Source of the DNA: Mytilus galloprovincialis
Taxonomy: Eukaryota > Mollusca > Bivalvia > Mytilida > Mytilidae
Reading direction: 5' to 3'
Assembly: GCF_965363235.1 (NCBI RefSeq)
Contig: NC_134847.1
Coordinates: 57,692,439 to 57,756,438, forward strand
DNA length: 64,000 bases
Position 1 is the stretch's first letter. Every line of letters starts with the position of its first letter. Below the pieces are notes generated by a model. That model worked only from the letters and a program-made list of their open reading frames with translations. It was not told the origin of the DNA and searched no databases. Below, piece after piece: positions 46,241 through 57,250 of the stretch. Both the position numbers and the translations under genes were made by a program.

Positions 46241-47992
46241 CTCACCTGGCCTAAAAGGCCAAGTGAGCTTTTCTCATCACTTGGCGTCCGGCGTCCGGCG
46301 TCCGGCGTCCGTCGTCCGTCGTCCGTCGTCCGTCGTCGTCGTTAACTTTTACAAAAATCTTCTCCTCTGAAACTACTGGGCCAAATTAAACCAAACTTGG
46401 CCACAATCATCATTGGGGTATCTAGTTTAAAAAATGTGTCCGGTGACTCGACCAACCATCCAAGATGGCCGCCATGGCTAAAAATAGAACATAGGGGTAA
46501 AATGCGGTTTTTTGGCTTATAACTCAAAAACCAAAGCATTTAGAGCAAATCTGACAAGGTAGAATTGTTAAACAGGTGAAGATCTATCTGCCCTGAAATT
46601 TTCAGATGAATCGGATAACCCGTTGTTGGGTTGCTGCCCCTGAATTAGTAATTTTAAGGAAATTTTGCTGTTTTTGGTTATTATCTTGAATATTATTATA
46701 GATAGAGATAAACAGTAAACAGCAATAATGTTCAGCAAAGTAAGATTTACAAATAGGTCAACATGACTGAAATGGTCAGTTGACCCCTTTAGGAGTTATT
46801 GCCCTTTATAGTCAATTTTTAACCATTTTTCGTTAATCTTAGTAATATTTTACAAAAATCTTCTCCTCTGAAACTACTGGGCCAAATTAATCCAAACTTA
46901 GCCACAATCATCTTTTGGGTTAGTAGTTTGAAAAATGTGTCCAGTGACCCGGCCATCAAACGAAGATGGCCGCCATTGCTAAAAATAGAACATGGGGTAA
47001 AATGCAGTTTTTGGCTTATAACTCAAAACCCAAAGCATTAAGAGCAAATCTGACATGGGGTAAAATTGTTTATCAGTTCAAGATCTATCTGCCCTGATAT
47101 TTCCAGATGAATCGGACAACCCGTTGTTGGGTTGCTGGCCCTGAATTAGTAATTTTAAGGAAATTTTGCTCTTTTTGGTTATTATCTTGAATATTATTAT
47201 AGATAGAGATAAACTATAAACAGCAATAATGTTCACCAAAGTAAGATTTACAAATAAGTCAACAAGACTGAAATGGTCAGTTGACCCCTTTAGGAGTTAT
47301 TGCCCTTTATAGTCAATTTTTAACCATTTTTCGTAAATCTTAGTAATCTTTTACAAAAATCTTCTCCTCTGAAACTACTTGGCCAAATTAATCCAAACTT
47401 GGGCACAATCATCTTTTGGGTTAGTAGTTTGAAAAATGTGCCCGGTGACCCGGCCATCCAACCAAGATGGCTGCCATGGCTAAAAATAGAACATGGGGTA
47501 AAATGCAGTTTTTGGCTTATAACTCAAAACCCAAAGTTTTTAGAGCAAATCTGACATGGGATAAAATTGTTTATCAGGTCAACATTTATCTGCTCTGAAA
47601 TTTTTAGATGAATCGGACAACCCGTTGTTGGGTTGCTGACCCTGAGTTGTTAGTTTTAAGGAAATTTTGCTGTTTTTGGTCATTATCTTGAATATTATTA
47701 TTGATAGAGATACCGAAATAGTCAATTGACCCCCTTAGGAGTTATTGTTCTTTATAGTCAATTTTTAACAATTTTCATAAAATTTGTAAATTTTTACTAA
47801 CATTTTCCACTGAAACTAATGGGCCAAGTTCATTATAGATAGAGATAATTTTATGCAGCAAGAATGTTCAGTAAAGTAAGATGTACAAACACATCACCAT
47901 CACCAAAACACAATTTTGTCATGAATCCGTCTGCTTCCTTTAATATTCACATAGACCAAGGTGGGCGACACAGGCTCTTTAGAGCCTCTAGT
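46241..47992 (+). repeat. Dispersed repeat with 501-bp tandem units and hairpin ends
   Basis: The left end is the hairpin GCTCACCTGGCC/GGCCAAGTGAGC, then GGCGTCC and GTCCGTC runs. The unit starting ACAAAAATCTTCTCC is at 46351, 46852 and 47353, an exact 501-bp step, with a shortened fourth unit after 47790. The right end is the hairpin AGGCTCTTTAGAGCCT. Each unit has CAAGATGGCCGCCATGGCTA and TCAGTTGACCCCTTTAGGAG. It is non-coding. A broken relative is at 50505-53190. Confidence 0.8.
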
Positions 47993-48597
47993 TTTTTTTC
48001 TATGAACCCATTATTTTCTATTCTTCATTTCTTTGCCAATTTTTTCCTCTATTCTATATTGTTTGCTCATTAATCTCTATTCTTTAAACCCCATGCAAAC
48101 GGCACGACCACGACTATGGGTTTTTGACATTTTGTCATGATGGGGTCCATTGATTCTGATTCTCATAGCTAACTTTATTTTGTCTATTGTCGACGGTCGT
48201 ACCGTGATCTATAGTTTCTTGCTTCCTCTTCACCTTGTCTTTAATGAATTGTTGCCAATAATATCACACATCTGTATTCCTGTATGATTTTAATTTTCCG
48301 CCATATCCACTTTGCAGAGCCAACATATTGGATTAGGTAGGAAATATTTCTTATTGGACGTTTGGTAAATTCTTTTATTTGTTTCGTTTTATGGTGTAAA
48401 AATAGTTTCGCCAGAAACAAAGGCACTGCTAATGATGTTAGTACCACTAGGTCGATTACCAGACATTTCAACTTAAAAAGGGGATGTCCAATCAGGTTCC
48501 CATTCAAAATCATTGGTCGTCAAAAAGGGGGTCCCAATCCTGGATCCGCCACTGATTACTCTGCTTAATGCAGTATTAAGAGGTGTGATAAACTCAC
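47993..48597. other. Intergenic with diverged tail repeat and a CAGTGGCGG-type right end
   Basis: At 48090-48240 GTCGACGGTCGTACCGTGAT resembles the tail family. At 48480-48556 GGGGTCCCAATCCTGGATCC then GCCACTG is the right half of a hAT-like miniature element. Confidence 0.4.
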
Positions 48598-48675
48598 GAA
48601 GGTATCATGAGCCCAGTATCCAGTACTCCACTACTGGCATGATTAATGAAATATGAATACGTGATGATTTAAAAA
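48598..48675 (+). mobile_element. Retrozyme fragment, decayed
   Basis: GGTATCATGAGCCCAGTATC, then ACTACTGGCATGATTAATGA and ATATGAATACGTGATGATTT, follow the order of the retrozyme unit (GGTATCACCAGCCCAGTAGT, GACATGAATATCAATAATGT). The ribozyme part is missing. Confidence 0.45.
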
Positions 48676-49732
48676 AAATATTTTTGGAAGCGGTATACTG
48701 GCAAATTTATTTTAAAAATAAATGTATCTATAACTAATAAAATATATAAGTCACTGGCACATAAATGTAATTATATAAATATTTGTTTAAATCTTTAGAA
48801 TATGAGACATCGGTTATAGCTTATTGGTAAATGTTTCAGTCGAAATTGTATTTGTCTTGCATATTAAGAACGAGGGAAAGGAGACAATGCATTAATTAGT
48901 AAACTTTTAAAAGGAGGTGAGGAAGCAACGGGATGAATACTTTTAAATAAAAAAATATATATTTCTGTCTTCCGAAAGAATGATTTTTTTTATAGATAAA
49001 TTGAGTATGTTTAGGCTAAGAATTCATTGATTCTGTATAAATACAACATTTCATATTATAACAATCATTATATTATTAGGAATACAAGTAAAATGCATAT
49101 CTTGATTAACGATATTATTTTTTTCGCCAGGAAGTATATAGCCTTCCCTCAAGCTATTGTCAAAATGGACATTCGAATGGACATTTCCAGGAAGTATGAA
49201 CTGACATGTAGTTGTATATGATTTAAAAATCATTTTGAACATCAGACAATACAAGGGAATCTTTGAGGTAAGTTACAGGAACTGTTTAATATTCCTTATA
49301 ATATTTAAAAAAAAACCTCAAATATTTTTGAAAATACATTAAGAAAATTACCCCAAAAATGTAGATTTAAATTAACTTTTCAATTTGAACATTATGTTAA
49401 TGTCTACATATCTAAAATAGGCAAAAAATATTTAAACATAATTGTAGAACTATATTTATTGTTCGTTCTTCAAATCCCGGGGTATTGAATGATGATCTTG
49501 AATATGAGCTACTGATGATGCATGATGCATGCTCTGTTTATATGAAACAATTAAATCTTTTGCATTTGTATTGAGTAAATTACGTAATTTCACTGAAATC
49601 ATTATTTAATGTAACTACTGAAACTTCAGGCTTTTTGCTTATTGTAGACGTTATTTAACTTTCTAGTAGTTTTAATTATGGAACACAATTTTCTTTGTGG
49701 TCACCTGAACTTAGTAGAATAACTGATCATCC
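48676..49732. other. Intergenic, nothing recognised
   Basis: A short inverted pair TCCAGGAAGTATGAACTGACATG/GCCAGGAAGTATATAGCC region occurs near 49130-49210, without a clear element. No gene. Confidence 0.3.
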
Positions 49733-50428
49733 GATTTGATTGAGTGTGTAGGCAAAGAGCTGAACCGTTAAGTCATTATTAGGTCAGGTATACTATCCTC
49801 CTTTCAGAGTAGCTCAGTCCAACAGACATATATAGATTGGTTATCTGCCGGACTAGTCTACTCTTAAAGAAGGGTACCTAATAATGACTTCACAGTTCAG
49901 CTAGAAAGCAAGCTAACCACAGATATTGGGCCATTCCAGCTAATTTCTAACAGGTGGGGATGGATGGGGAGATTTTTTTTTATACCTATCAGAAAAAAAA
50001 CATCATGAAAAACTACCTATCAGATCTATAAATTAAGACCTATCAGATGTAGAGTTTCTATTCTATTGGGTGGATGGGCTTTCATGGGAAAAATTGATCT
50101 ATCAGAATTTTTTACTGCAAGGATTGTACCCATCAGAATTATAAATACAATACCAGATAATGCATGATACGAAACTGTCTACATTCCAAAGAACCCTTAA
50201 GATCTGAAATAGGTATTTTTTTTAACCCCTAAGATGTAATTATTTTTAATTATTTACTGCTGCAAGTCCCTCAGAAATTTTTGCGTATAAGTGTACGTGT
50301 CAGATGAAAAAACCTAAAATTTCACCCCTAAGATGTATAAATTTTACACCCCTCAGAAAGGACCGTCCATCCCCCTTTAGCAGATATTAACTGGAATGGC
50401 CCATTACCTTTGCCTACAAACTAATCGA
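49733..50428. mobile_element. TIR element interrupted by a G-tract TIR element
   Basis: GATTGAGTGTGTAGGCAAAG at the left faces CTTTGCCTACAAACTAATC at the right. Inside, ACCGTTAAGTCATTATTAGG faces CCTAATAATGACTTCACAGT. The element at 49928-50402 is inserted close to its right end. Confidence 0.55.
49928..50402. mobile_element. G-tract TIR element, family E
   Basis: GGGCCATTCCAGCTAATTTC then GGTGGGGATGGATGGGG at the left, the inverse at the right, ATT on both sides (49925-49927, 50403-50405). The inside is made of CCTATCAGAT and CCTAAGATGTA phrases. It has the same plan as families A-C, with a different 3-bp duplication. Confidence 0.65.
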
Positions 50429-50504
50429 CTGTAAATGTACTGTTTCATAAAGAATGTTTGATGTGCATGGTTGACTATTTAAAAAAGTACGATTCAATAG
50501 TTAG

Positions 50505-51196
50505 ATGCCGTTAACTTTTACAAAATTCTTCTCTACTGGGCCCAATTTACTAAAATTGGCCTAAATCATCCTAAGAGTATAACTGATATAGAGCATAGGG
50601 GTAAAATGCTGGATTTTGCTTATTATACCTCTGAAACTAAAGCATTTAGAGCAAATCTGACATTTGGGATAATATAAAATTGAGAATGGAAATGGGGAAT
50701 GTGTCAAAGCGACAACAACCCGACCATAGAGCAGACAACATGACTGTCATCCGAAGGCCCCCAATGGGTCTTCGATGTAGCGAGAAACTCCCGCACCCGG
50801 CGGCGTTCCTTCAGCTGCCCCCTAAACAAATATGTATATAGTTCAGTGATTATGGACGTCATACTCAACTCCGAATTATACACAAGAAACTAAAATAAAA
50901 ATCATACAAGACTAACAAAGGCCAGAGGCTCCCGACTTGGGACAGGCGCAAAATTAAGCTCTGCATGATCAAACTTGTCAAACGACCCCAAAAGCAGTTA
51001 TTGTCCTTTTAAGTCAATTTTTGGTAAATTTTTGTAAACGTTAACAAAAATCTTCTCCTCTGAAACTACTGGGCCAGGTTCATTAAAGATAGATATAGCT
51101 GTAAACAGCAAGAATGTTCAGTAAAGTCAGCTCTACAAACAAGTCACCGACACAAAAACAAAGAATTTTGTCATGAATGTTATTCTTGTCCTGCAC
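50505..51196 (+). repeat. Broken relative of the 501-bp repeat, left part
   Basis: CTTTTACAAAATTCTTCTC, GCATTTAGAGCAAATCTGAC and CAAAAATCTTCTCCTCTGAA match 46241-47992. A Penelope-like 3' tail (50683-50958, minus) is inserted in it. Its right part resumes at 53160-53190 (ACATAGAACAAGATGAGCGA) after the insertion stack. Confidence 0.7.
50683..50958 (-). repeat. Penelope-like element 3' tail, minus copy
   Basis: Reverse complement of 10681-11075 (GGAAATGGGGAATGTGTCAA, GAAACTCCCGCACCCGG, AGGCTCCCGACTTGGGACAG). Confidence 0.65.
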
Positions 51197-51248
51197 CAAT
51201 CTAATTAAAATATTGATCTCTGATTACGTTATACTACATGAGTAGTAT

Positions 51249-53027
51249 GAATGAATGAATGAATGATTTTATTCTCATAAACTAGTACATAGCTACAGAG
51301 ATAATAACAGTTCATATATAATACATATCTTTGTTTCGCATGTGTGAAAATAAATAACATTATAATAATATTACAGTTCCTCTAACCAGGAGGACAGACT
51401 TTCAATGATATATATCGTATAAATCTACACAATTTTTCTAGTTCTACAACATTTTCAGATGAGAATACATTTTTAAATTTAATAATGTTTGCATTTTTGT
51501 TACAATAGTGTGGTAAATATTTTTCTCTTTCTATGTTAAAACAATTGCATGACATAATGTAGTGAAATTCATCGCCAATATCTTTAGAGCTACACAGATT
51601 ACAAGACCTTTCCGATCTCGGAATAGTTTGCCACCTTCCTGTCTCCACTGGCAAACGATGATTTCCGCATCTAAATTTACACAAAGTATATAAAAAATTA
51701 AAAGGCAAAGTCGACAAATACTTTTCAAATTTAAATTCAGTCTTGAAAATTCTATAACATAAACCTTTTGAAGATTGGTGTAAATCTGCACACCACTCTT
51801 GTCGAAATTGGTCTTTAAGCTTTTGCTCAATACTTAATTTTATCCATTTTTTGTTAAAATAATCTTGGCAATGCCATACATTTGACATGCCACATTCATC
51901 AAAAATTTTCTTAATACATAAAATCCATTTATTTCCAATACCATAATTGTTATAATTAATGTATAGTAATTTATATAGTATACAGGATAATTTATTTTCA
52001 TTTGTATTATCAAGAAGGCGACACCAAATATTGATCATTCGTAATTTTGCATATAAAGAAATGGGGTATCTCCCAAGTTCTCCATAAATCATAAAATTTG
52101 GAGTCGAGTTTTTAAGTTTTAAAATGTGCTTACAGAATTTCAAATGAACTCGCTCAAGTATATCAAAATTTTCGTATCCCCAAATTTCAGCCCCGTATAG
52201 AAGAATGGGTACAACAGCTTTATCAAACATTTCTAGTTGGCATTCAATCGATAAGTGATTCAATCTGCTCTTCTTGATAACACTATACATAGCCTTAGTT
52301 GCTTGGTCTCGTAAATATTTTCTAGTTTCGAAAAAAGATGCATTTCTAGAAAAAATAACACCAAGGTATTTATAATGTTTAACTATCTCTATTTCTTCTT
52401 TTTCAATACAAAATTTCAAATTATTGGATATTCTTCCTCTTGTAAAAACCATCACTTTGGTTTTGCTAACATTGATTCTTAATTTCCAATTATTACAATA
52501 CTGTGAAAAATTATTTAAAAGTAACTGTAAATCTGAACTTGATTCAGCAAGTAAAATAGTATCATCAGCATATAATAATACAAACAGTTTTAGGTATATA
52601 TTAAGTTCATTTTCCATATCTAATGTTAAAGATTGTACACCAGTTATGTTAACATTTTCTAAATACTGCTGTAAATCGTTCAAAGATAGAGAAAATAACA
52701 GAGGAGAAAGATTTTCCCTTTGTCTAACACCAATTTCACTAGCAAACATGTCAGATAAATTATTATTATGTACAATACGTGATTTAACATCATCATACAT
52801 ATTTTTAACAACTCTAAGAAACTTTCCTTTTACATTATTCAAAAGGAGTTTATATAATAAAGAATTTCGGTGTACAAAATCAAACGCCTTTTCAAAATCT
52901 ACAAAAGCGCAAAAAAGCTTTTTCTTTTTAACACTGAGAAGTTCAAAAAGTGCATATAAAGAAAAAATATGATCTGTTGTAGAGTACCCATGTCGGAAGC
53001 CGGCTTGATTTTCATTTAGTATAATAA
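51249..53027 (-). mobile_element. 5'-truncated LINE inside the snapback element
   Basis: AGTAT at 51244-51248 and 53028-53032 is the target duplication. The 3' end on the minus strand carries a (CATT)n tail (GAAT units on the plus strand). Only the reverse transcriptase and C-terminal part remain, a usual 5' truncation. The open frame is still whole, so it is fairly young. Confidence 0.85.
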
Positions 53028-53043
53028 CGTAATCAGAGATCAA
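51382..53043 (-). CDS. LINE reverse transcriptase, 5'-truncated open frame
   Basis: The 553-residue frame shows NQAGFRHGYSTTDHIFSLY, CAFVDFEKAFDFVHRN, GVRQRENLSPLLFSLSLNDL, the catalytic FVLLYADDTILLAE, WKLRINVSKTKVMVF and YKYLGVIF. The C-terminal knuckle is CNLCSSKDIGDEFHYIMSC. Upstream fingers and the endonuclease are missing. In the RQGE-type box the glycine is arginine (RQREN), which may weaken the enzyme. The first residues (MISDYVI) come from the flanking snapback element, so the ATG was supplied by the insertion site and the frame is a chimera. Its fragment relative is at 40967-41770. The clade is not assigned. Confidence 0.85.
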   Translation of the reverse strand: MISDYVIILNENQAGFRHGYSTTDHIFSLYALFELLSVKKKKLFCAFVDFEKAFDFVHRNSLLYKLLLNNVKGKFLRVVKNMYDDVKSRIVHNNNLSDMFASEIGVRQRENLSPLLFSLSLNDLQQYLENVNITGVQSLTLDMENELNIYLKLFVLLYADDTILLAESSSDLQLLLNNFSQYCNNWKLRINVSKTKVMVFTRGRISNNLKFCIEKEEIEIVKHYKYLGVIFSRNASFFETRKYLRDQATKAMYSVIKKSRLNHLSIECQLEMFDKAVVPILLYGAEIWGYENFDILERVHLKFCKHILKLKNSTPNFMIYGELGRYPISLYAKLRMINIWCRLLDNTNENKLSCILYKLLYINYNNYGIGNKWILCIKKIFDECGMSNVWHCQDYFNKKWIKLSIEQKLKDQFRQEWCADLHQSSKGLCYRIFKTEFKFEKYLSTLPFNFLYTLCKFRCGNHRLPVETGRWQTIPRSERSCNLCSSKDIGDEFHYIMSCNCFNIEREKYLPHYCNKNANIIKFKNVFSSENVVELEKLCRFIRYISLKVCPPG

Positions 53044-53059
53044 TATTTTAATTAGATTG

Positions 53060-53150
53060 CAATCTAGTTAAAATGTTGATCTCTGATTACGTTATACTAC
53101 ACATGAGTAGTATAATAACGTAATCAGAGATCAATATTTTAATTAGATTG
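53060..53150. mobile_element. Snapback miniature element, complete 91-bp copy
   Basis: CAATCTAGTTAAAATGTTGA and CTCTGATTACGTTATACTAC pair with the right half almost base for base around CACATGAG. It directly abuts the split copy on its left. Relative at 33602-33696. Confidence 0.8.
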
Positions 53151-53197
53151 GTCCTGCACGGCAGCACATAGAACAAGATGAGCGACACAGACACATG

Positions 53198-53296
53198 CAG
53201 GCACTTGTCTCAGAATCCCCCCTATATACCTATTTATAACATAAACATTGTTATATTAAGGTATATAGGAATTATTTTTTCTGAGACAAGTGCCTG
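53198..53296. mobile_element. Miniature TIR element, CAGGCACTTGTCTCAG ends
   Basis: CAGGCACTTGTCTCAGAA faces TTCTGAGACAAGTGCCTG. An inner pair (TATATACC and GGTATATA) extends the fold. The outer CAGGCACTTG is shared with the family at 4147 and 62284. Confidence 0.65.
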
Positions 53297-53441
53297 TGGA
53301 CCGCTCTTAAAGAGTTTGACCTAGCTTCAGGACTGTTTAAATAAAATTTCTTACAAGCATTATTTTATCTTTTAATACAAGATGTATTTTTTTGAGATAA
53401 TGTTCATAGATTTACTTTTTCATTTCAGTAACAGAGTAAAC

Positions 53442-54579
53442 ATGAGTCTGAGGACAGTTTTGGAAAGATTGGCCCTATACAGTGTGGCTTCAATGCTTTT
53501 TATAGATTCAATGATCAAATTGTTTCCAAAATTAATTCCAGAAAGAACAGCTGTTTTGGTAAATGATTATTTTAATCGTCTAGACAACATGTAACAAGAC
53601 AGAACCATGTTTTCAAAGAGAAAAAAAATAACCGAGTTTTAAGTTTTAAACACCCTTGCTAGTCTGTTATGTTTGGTGTATATATCTGACATGCGAACTT
53701 TTCAAATGACAGTGCAATCAAATTTGATTCATTACATAGATTTCAATTCTTGCTCATTATATTTTGAAATTTGTATGTTCAGAAATACCATAGACACACA
53801 TTTGTAAATCAACATTATTTTTATCTGATGTTTAGAGAATTTTCAAGTTAAACTTTTTTTGCGAATGTAAAGACCTTTGCTACAACACAACAAGTTCATT
53901 TTTTCATTGTTTCTTATAAGAACAAAATGACAAAATATACTAAAGTTAATTTGATAGCAAATAATATGACATTAAAAATTCTGTATATAACTTTTTTTTT
54001 TACTTTTTCGAACATGTTCGGTATTTCTTTCAAAGACAGATATTCAAACCCATTTTTTTTTTAATTTTTACAATCACTGTTACATTTAAAAAATCCTGTC
54101 TTTAATTTTTGAAGAAATCCTATTGATACCTTTATTAAAGACATTAATACAATTATCAATAATACTTACGTTTTTATTAAGAGTTACATTGTACTTTTGT
54201 TCTGCATCTCTTATAAACTGGTTTAAGTTTTATTTTTTTATTATTTATTTTCCAGGATAGGCGATTTGATGAGTACAGTGTAGTATGTATTACATCTATG
54301 TTTGGATATATGCCAAATCCATTCATTTACAAAATTTGTGTTGGATCATGGGAAATTTGTTCTGCTATTGGACTACTGTTTAAAGATATAAGACAAATGG
54401 CTTGTATCATCCTGGGAATCATAATGGTTGGTGCTATACACACTTACATAAACTTGAAGGAGTACAGCGAGACATTTTCCCCCGCTATTGTGTTTCTTAC
54501 ATTGTGTTACATATATGGAATGACAAATAGAACATCTGTATCAGAAAACACAGATACAGAAAAAGAGAAAGAGGACTAA
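53442..54579 (+). CDS. TMEM35B: TMEM35B-like DoxX-family membrane protein
   Basis: Two coding exons, 53442-53558 and 54256-54579, with a GT-AG intron in phase 0 give 146 residues. The start MSLRTVLERLALYSV leads a first membrane segment (YSVASMLFIDSMIKLFPKL). The second exon has MFGYMPNPFIYKICVGSWEI, then a helix CSAIGLLF, a third (MACIILGIIMVGAIHTYI) and a fourth (SPAIVFLTLCYIYGM). The tail is acidic and charged (ENTDTEKEKED). FGYxPxP and the VGxxE block fit vertebrate TMEM35B, which is 152 residues. The family includes NACHO, an ER chaperone of nicotinic receptors, but the role of TMEM35B is poorly known. A splice acceptor just before the ATG (TTTCAG at 53424-53429) suggests an upstream non-coding exon. 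AATAAA follows at 54618. Confidence 0.85.
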
Positions 54580-54617
54580 TGGAAAGATTTAAATAACTTA
54601 TTGTTATTGTATTTTAC

Positions 54618-54623
54618 AATAAA
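54618..54623 (+). terminator. Polyadenylation signal of the TMEM35B-like gene
   Basis: AATAAA 39 bases after the stop codon. Confidence 0.55.
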
Positions 54624-55079
54624 TTTATTTAATTTCTTAGCTACCTCTTTTTTTATAATAATTATATCAAATAAAAATAATATTTGCATGTGGGTGAGGG
54701 ACTCTGTATATATTGTACTAATGAGGCAATCTAGTTATAATGTAGTGATCTCTTCAAAGGCAAAATAAACATGGTTTTGCTATGGGAAGATTTAAACTAA
54801 GGTGCCCCTGGAAAGGTTTTTATTTTACATGACAAATATATATTAATGAGGTGCTATTTTACCAAGATTATAGAGTTGTATTCCAATGGGGCATAAATTT
54901 TATCATCCTTTATCATATCTCCTAAAATCTAATTTGAAGACAAATTATAGTGAAAATTTTATCAACAGATGTATAAGAAAAATTCAAGTTGAGGAACTTC
55001 CCCCAAACTCAATCCTGGCCTTCCCTTTGAGGTATGGAACTTTGTAGTATAATATTAGAAAGATCCATACACTTAAACA
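54624..55079. other. Intergenic, nothing recognised
   Basis: No gene or repeat structure recognised. Confidence 0.3.
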
Positions 55080-55440
55080 CAAGTTATTGTCTGGAAACTA
55101 CAAAATGTTTGTTTTTTGCCCATTATTCGTGAATGATTACCCGGAAACTCAATCCTGGTACAATTTCAGACGGATCTATAATTTTACATACCAGTAATTG
55201 TCTGGAAACTACAAAAATGCTTATTTGTAGTGGTATTGAACCTTCTGGTAAAATTTATTAGAGAGCCATTCATTTAAACTAAAGTTATTGTCCGGAAACC
55301 AAATGTGTCTTCAGATGACACTGACGCCACCGACATCATACCAAAACCAAATGCGTCTTCAGACGACACTGATGCCACCGACATCATACCAATAAATGAC
55401 ACAAAAATTTTGTTTGCAGTCATATAAACACTTTAAAAGG
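55080..55440 (+). repeat. Dispersed repeat, second copy of the 2941-4080 family
   Basis: TTATTGTCTGGAAACTACAA, then a duplicated block with CAAATGTGTCTTCAGATGAC and CAAATGCGTCTTCAGACGAC, and ATAAATGACACAAAAATTTT at the end. The 52-bp GTCTTCAG block is doubled here. Confidence 0.55.
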
Positions 55441-56742
55441 GCAATAACTCTTTTTAGGAGTTATTAACAGAGTTCAGACATTTTTGAAGTTTTGGAGATC
55501 TTGTATTGCTATTTCTACCTATTAAGATGGTACCCAATACTTTCACTAAAATTAATTTGGCTCATTTAATTTTCATAAAATTTTGACAAAGTATTTACTT
55601 TGACCCTTTGACAAAAATATAAAAATTTTTAAAATTTTGAACCAACCGTTTTGTCAGAAAAATTACACTGGTTATATAGCAATTTGACAAACACCAATTT
55701 TGATCATTTTACAACACAACGTAATTAAAACGTTTAGCTGACTTTACACAGTTATCTCCCTGTAGTGTTAGGTACCACCTTAAGTTTAATTTTCAAGATA
55801 ATACACAAAACAAAACAAAAACAGAAAAAAGGTATACACCGACATTCTGAGCATTTTTGCTGTAAAAAACAATTAATGCATTTTACCCTTATGTTCTATT
55901 CATAGCCATTAAAGTAAAAAAAAATATGTATACTAGATATGTTAAACACATATCACTCTATGCTTAGTTGAAATTGGTTCAGTAGTTTCAAGGAAAAAGA
56001 TCTTTGAAAAAGTATTTGATAGACAAGAAAGTTAGCCAACACTGCAACAGTTGTCATTTAAGGCTATAACTCCTTAAGAGGTCAACCAACTGTACCAGCT
56101 GTACAGGTAGTTTTGTAGTCCTTGTACTTTTGATTATATTTGCTGTTTGCAGTTTCTATGTATCTATTATAGTTTTTGAGATAATAGGTAAAAACATGCA
56201 AATTAGTGATATACATCTTTAAGAGCAACAACTCTGCAAGGATAATTTTGGTTGGGACAGAAATAAGATAGATTATGACATTGTACACGCCTGTCTGATT
56301 TTCTCTATTTTTAGATATGAGATGAAGCTGAGATTACTATAATAAAGTGTTATAGTAATCTCAGGATAAAGCAAGTATTACCATTATGTTCTATTTTCAG
56401 CCACATAAACCATGTTTGTTGACTAATAGGGGAAATAATCACCAAGTTTGTGCTTTTTCACTTTTCAATTAAGCTGAGGTCATTCACAAAAAGTTTGTCA
56501 GATGATGGTTCAATACTTTCAGAAACGATATTTGAGAAAGTTTACAATGATGACAGACCCTGTTTCAAAACCTTAAGCATATACATGTATGATTTATTCT
56601 ATAATAGATTTATTGATTTATTGCTGATTTTGAAAACACTTGGCTATGACATTGCAGCCAAATTTTATTGGTCAGGGAGCCAGAGTATCTATAGAAGGTT
56701 TACCAACCTGCAACAATGAAAATGGCAGCCCTAGTTAATATT
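55441..56742. other. Diverged repeat material, no gene
   Basis: Phrases such as GGGCAATAACTCTTTTTAGG, GCTATAACTCCTTAAGAGGT and AAGAGCAACAACTCTGCAAG echo the 501-bp repeat family at low similarity. The pair GAGATTACTATAATAAAG/GTTATAGTAATCTC at 56330-56364 is a small hairpin. No coding exon was found. Confidence 0.4.
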
Positions 56743-56850
56743 GTCTGACTAAAACATACCTTGCCACTTGCAGGGTTTGAACTCACAACCTCAGTGCTGA
56801 CAGGTTAGTGATTACTGAAAACAAACCCAGATCACTCAGCCCAATTTAAA
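56743..56850 (-). mobile_element. tRNA-derived SINE head fragment
   Basis: On the minus strand GGGCTGAGTGATCTGGG resembles an A box and GTTGTGAGTTCAAACCCTGC a B box, with CACTAACCTGTCAGCACTGA between them. The same head occurs in the SINE at 14010-14262. It is not a tRNA gene, as the acceptor stem does not form. Confidence 0.5.
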
Positions 56851-56891
56851 ACAGAAAATAGTTTCATAAAACAAAACTTAAATATGATATT

Positions 56892-56897
56892 TTTATT
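56892..56897 (-). terminator. Possible polyadenylation signal of YRDC
   Basis: AATAAA on the minus strand about 355 bases beyond the stop codon. Confidence 0.35.
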
Positions 56898-57250
56898 ATT
56901 GCATTTCAAAGATGTTCAGTGCTTATACAAAAAAATAAATAAGTTAGATATGGTAGATACATCAGACAATATTTTGAAGACAGTTTTCAAGAAAAGTTCT
57001 TGATATATCAGTATACATGTACTTTTCAAAAATACACAACAAGTATTACAGTATCTTTTTTGAAAGTGTCCAAGTCAGTTTTTAAACCGTCTACATACAC
57101 ATAGGATACAGATTCATTATCCACCACAAAAAACTGCTCACATTCATAGTCGAGGTTGCATCTGCAAGCTATACAATACATCACAGAATTGTGCCCACTG
57201 CCCAATACACTTCTATAAATTAGGATTATTTCTAGAATCTATTGTCTTTG

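Larger units (their letters stand above)
51197..53059. mobile_element. Snapback miniature element copy split by a LINE
   Basis: The left half (51197-51248) starts CAATCTAATTAAAATATTGA and the right half (53028-53059) ends TTTTAATTAGATTG. It lies next to a complete copy at 53060-53150. The pair is flanked by GTCCTGCAC at 51188-51196 and 53151-53159, a perfect 9-bp target duplication. AGTAT at both inner borders marks the LINE insertion. Confidence 0.8.

Noticed and set aside
52424-52972. 182-codon plus-strand ORF
   Set aside because: Antisense shadow of the LINE reverse transcriptase on the minus strand.
56450-56719. 89-codon plus-strand ORF
   Set aside because: No recognisable domain, no splice partner, and the surrounding sequence is diverged repeat.
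56743-56850. tRNA gene on the minus strand
   Set aside because: A and B box-like motifs are present, but the cloverleaf and acceptor stem do not form. A SINE head fits better.
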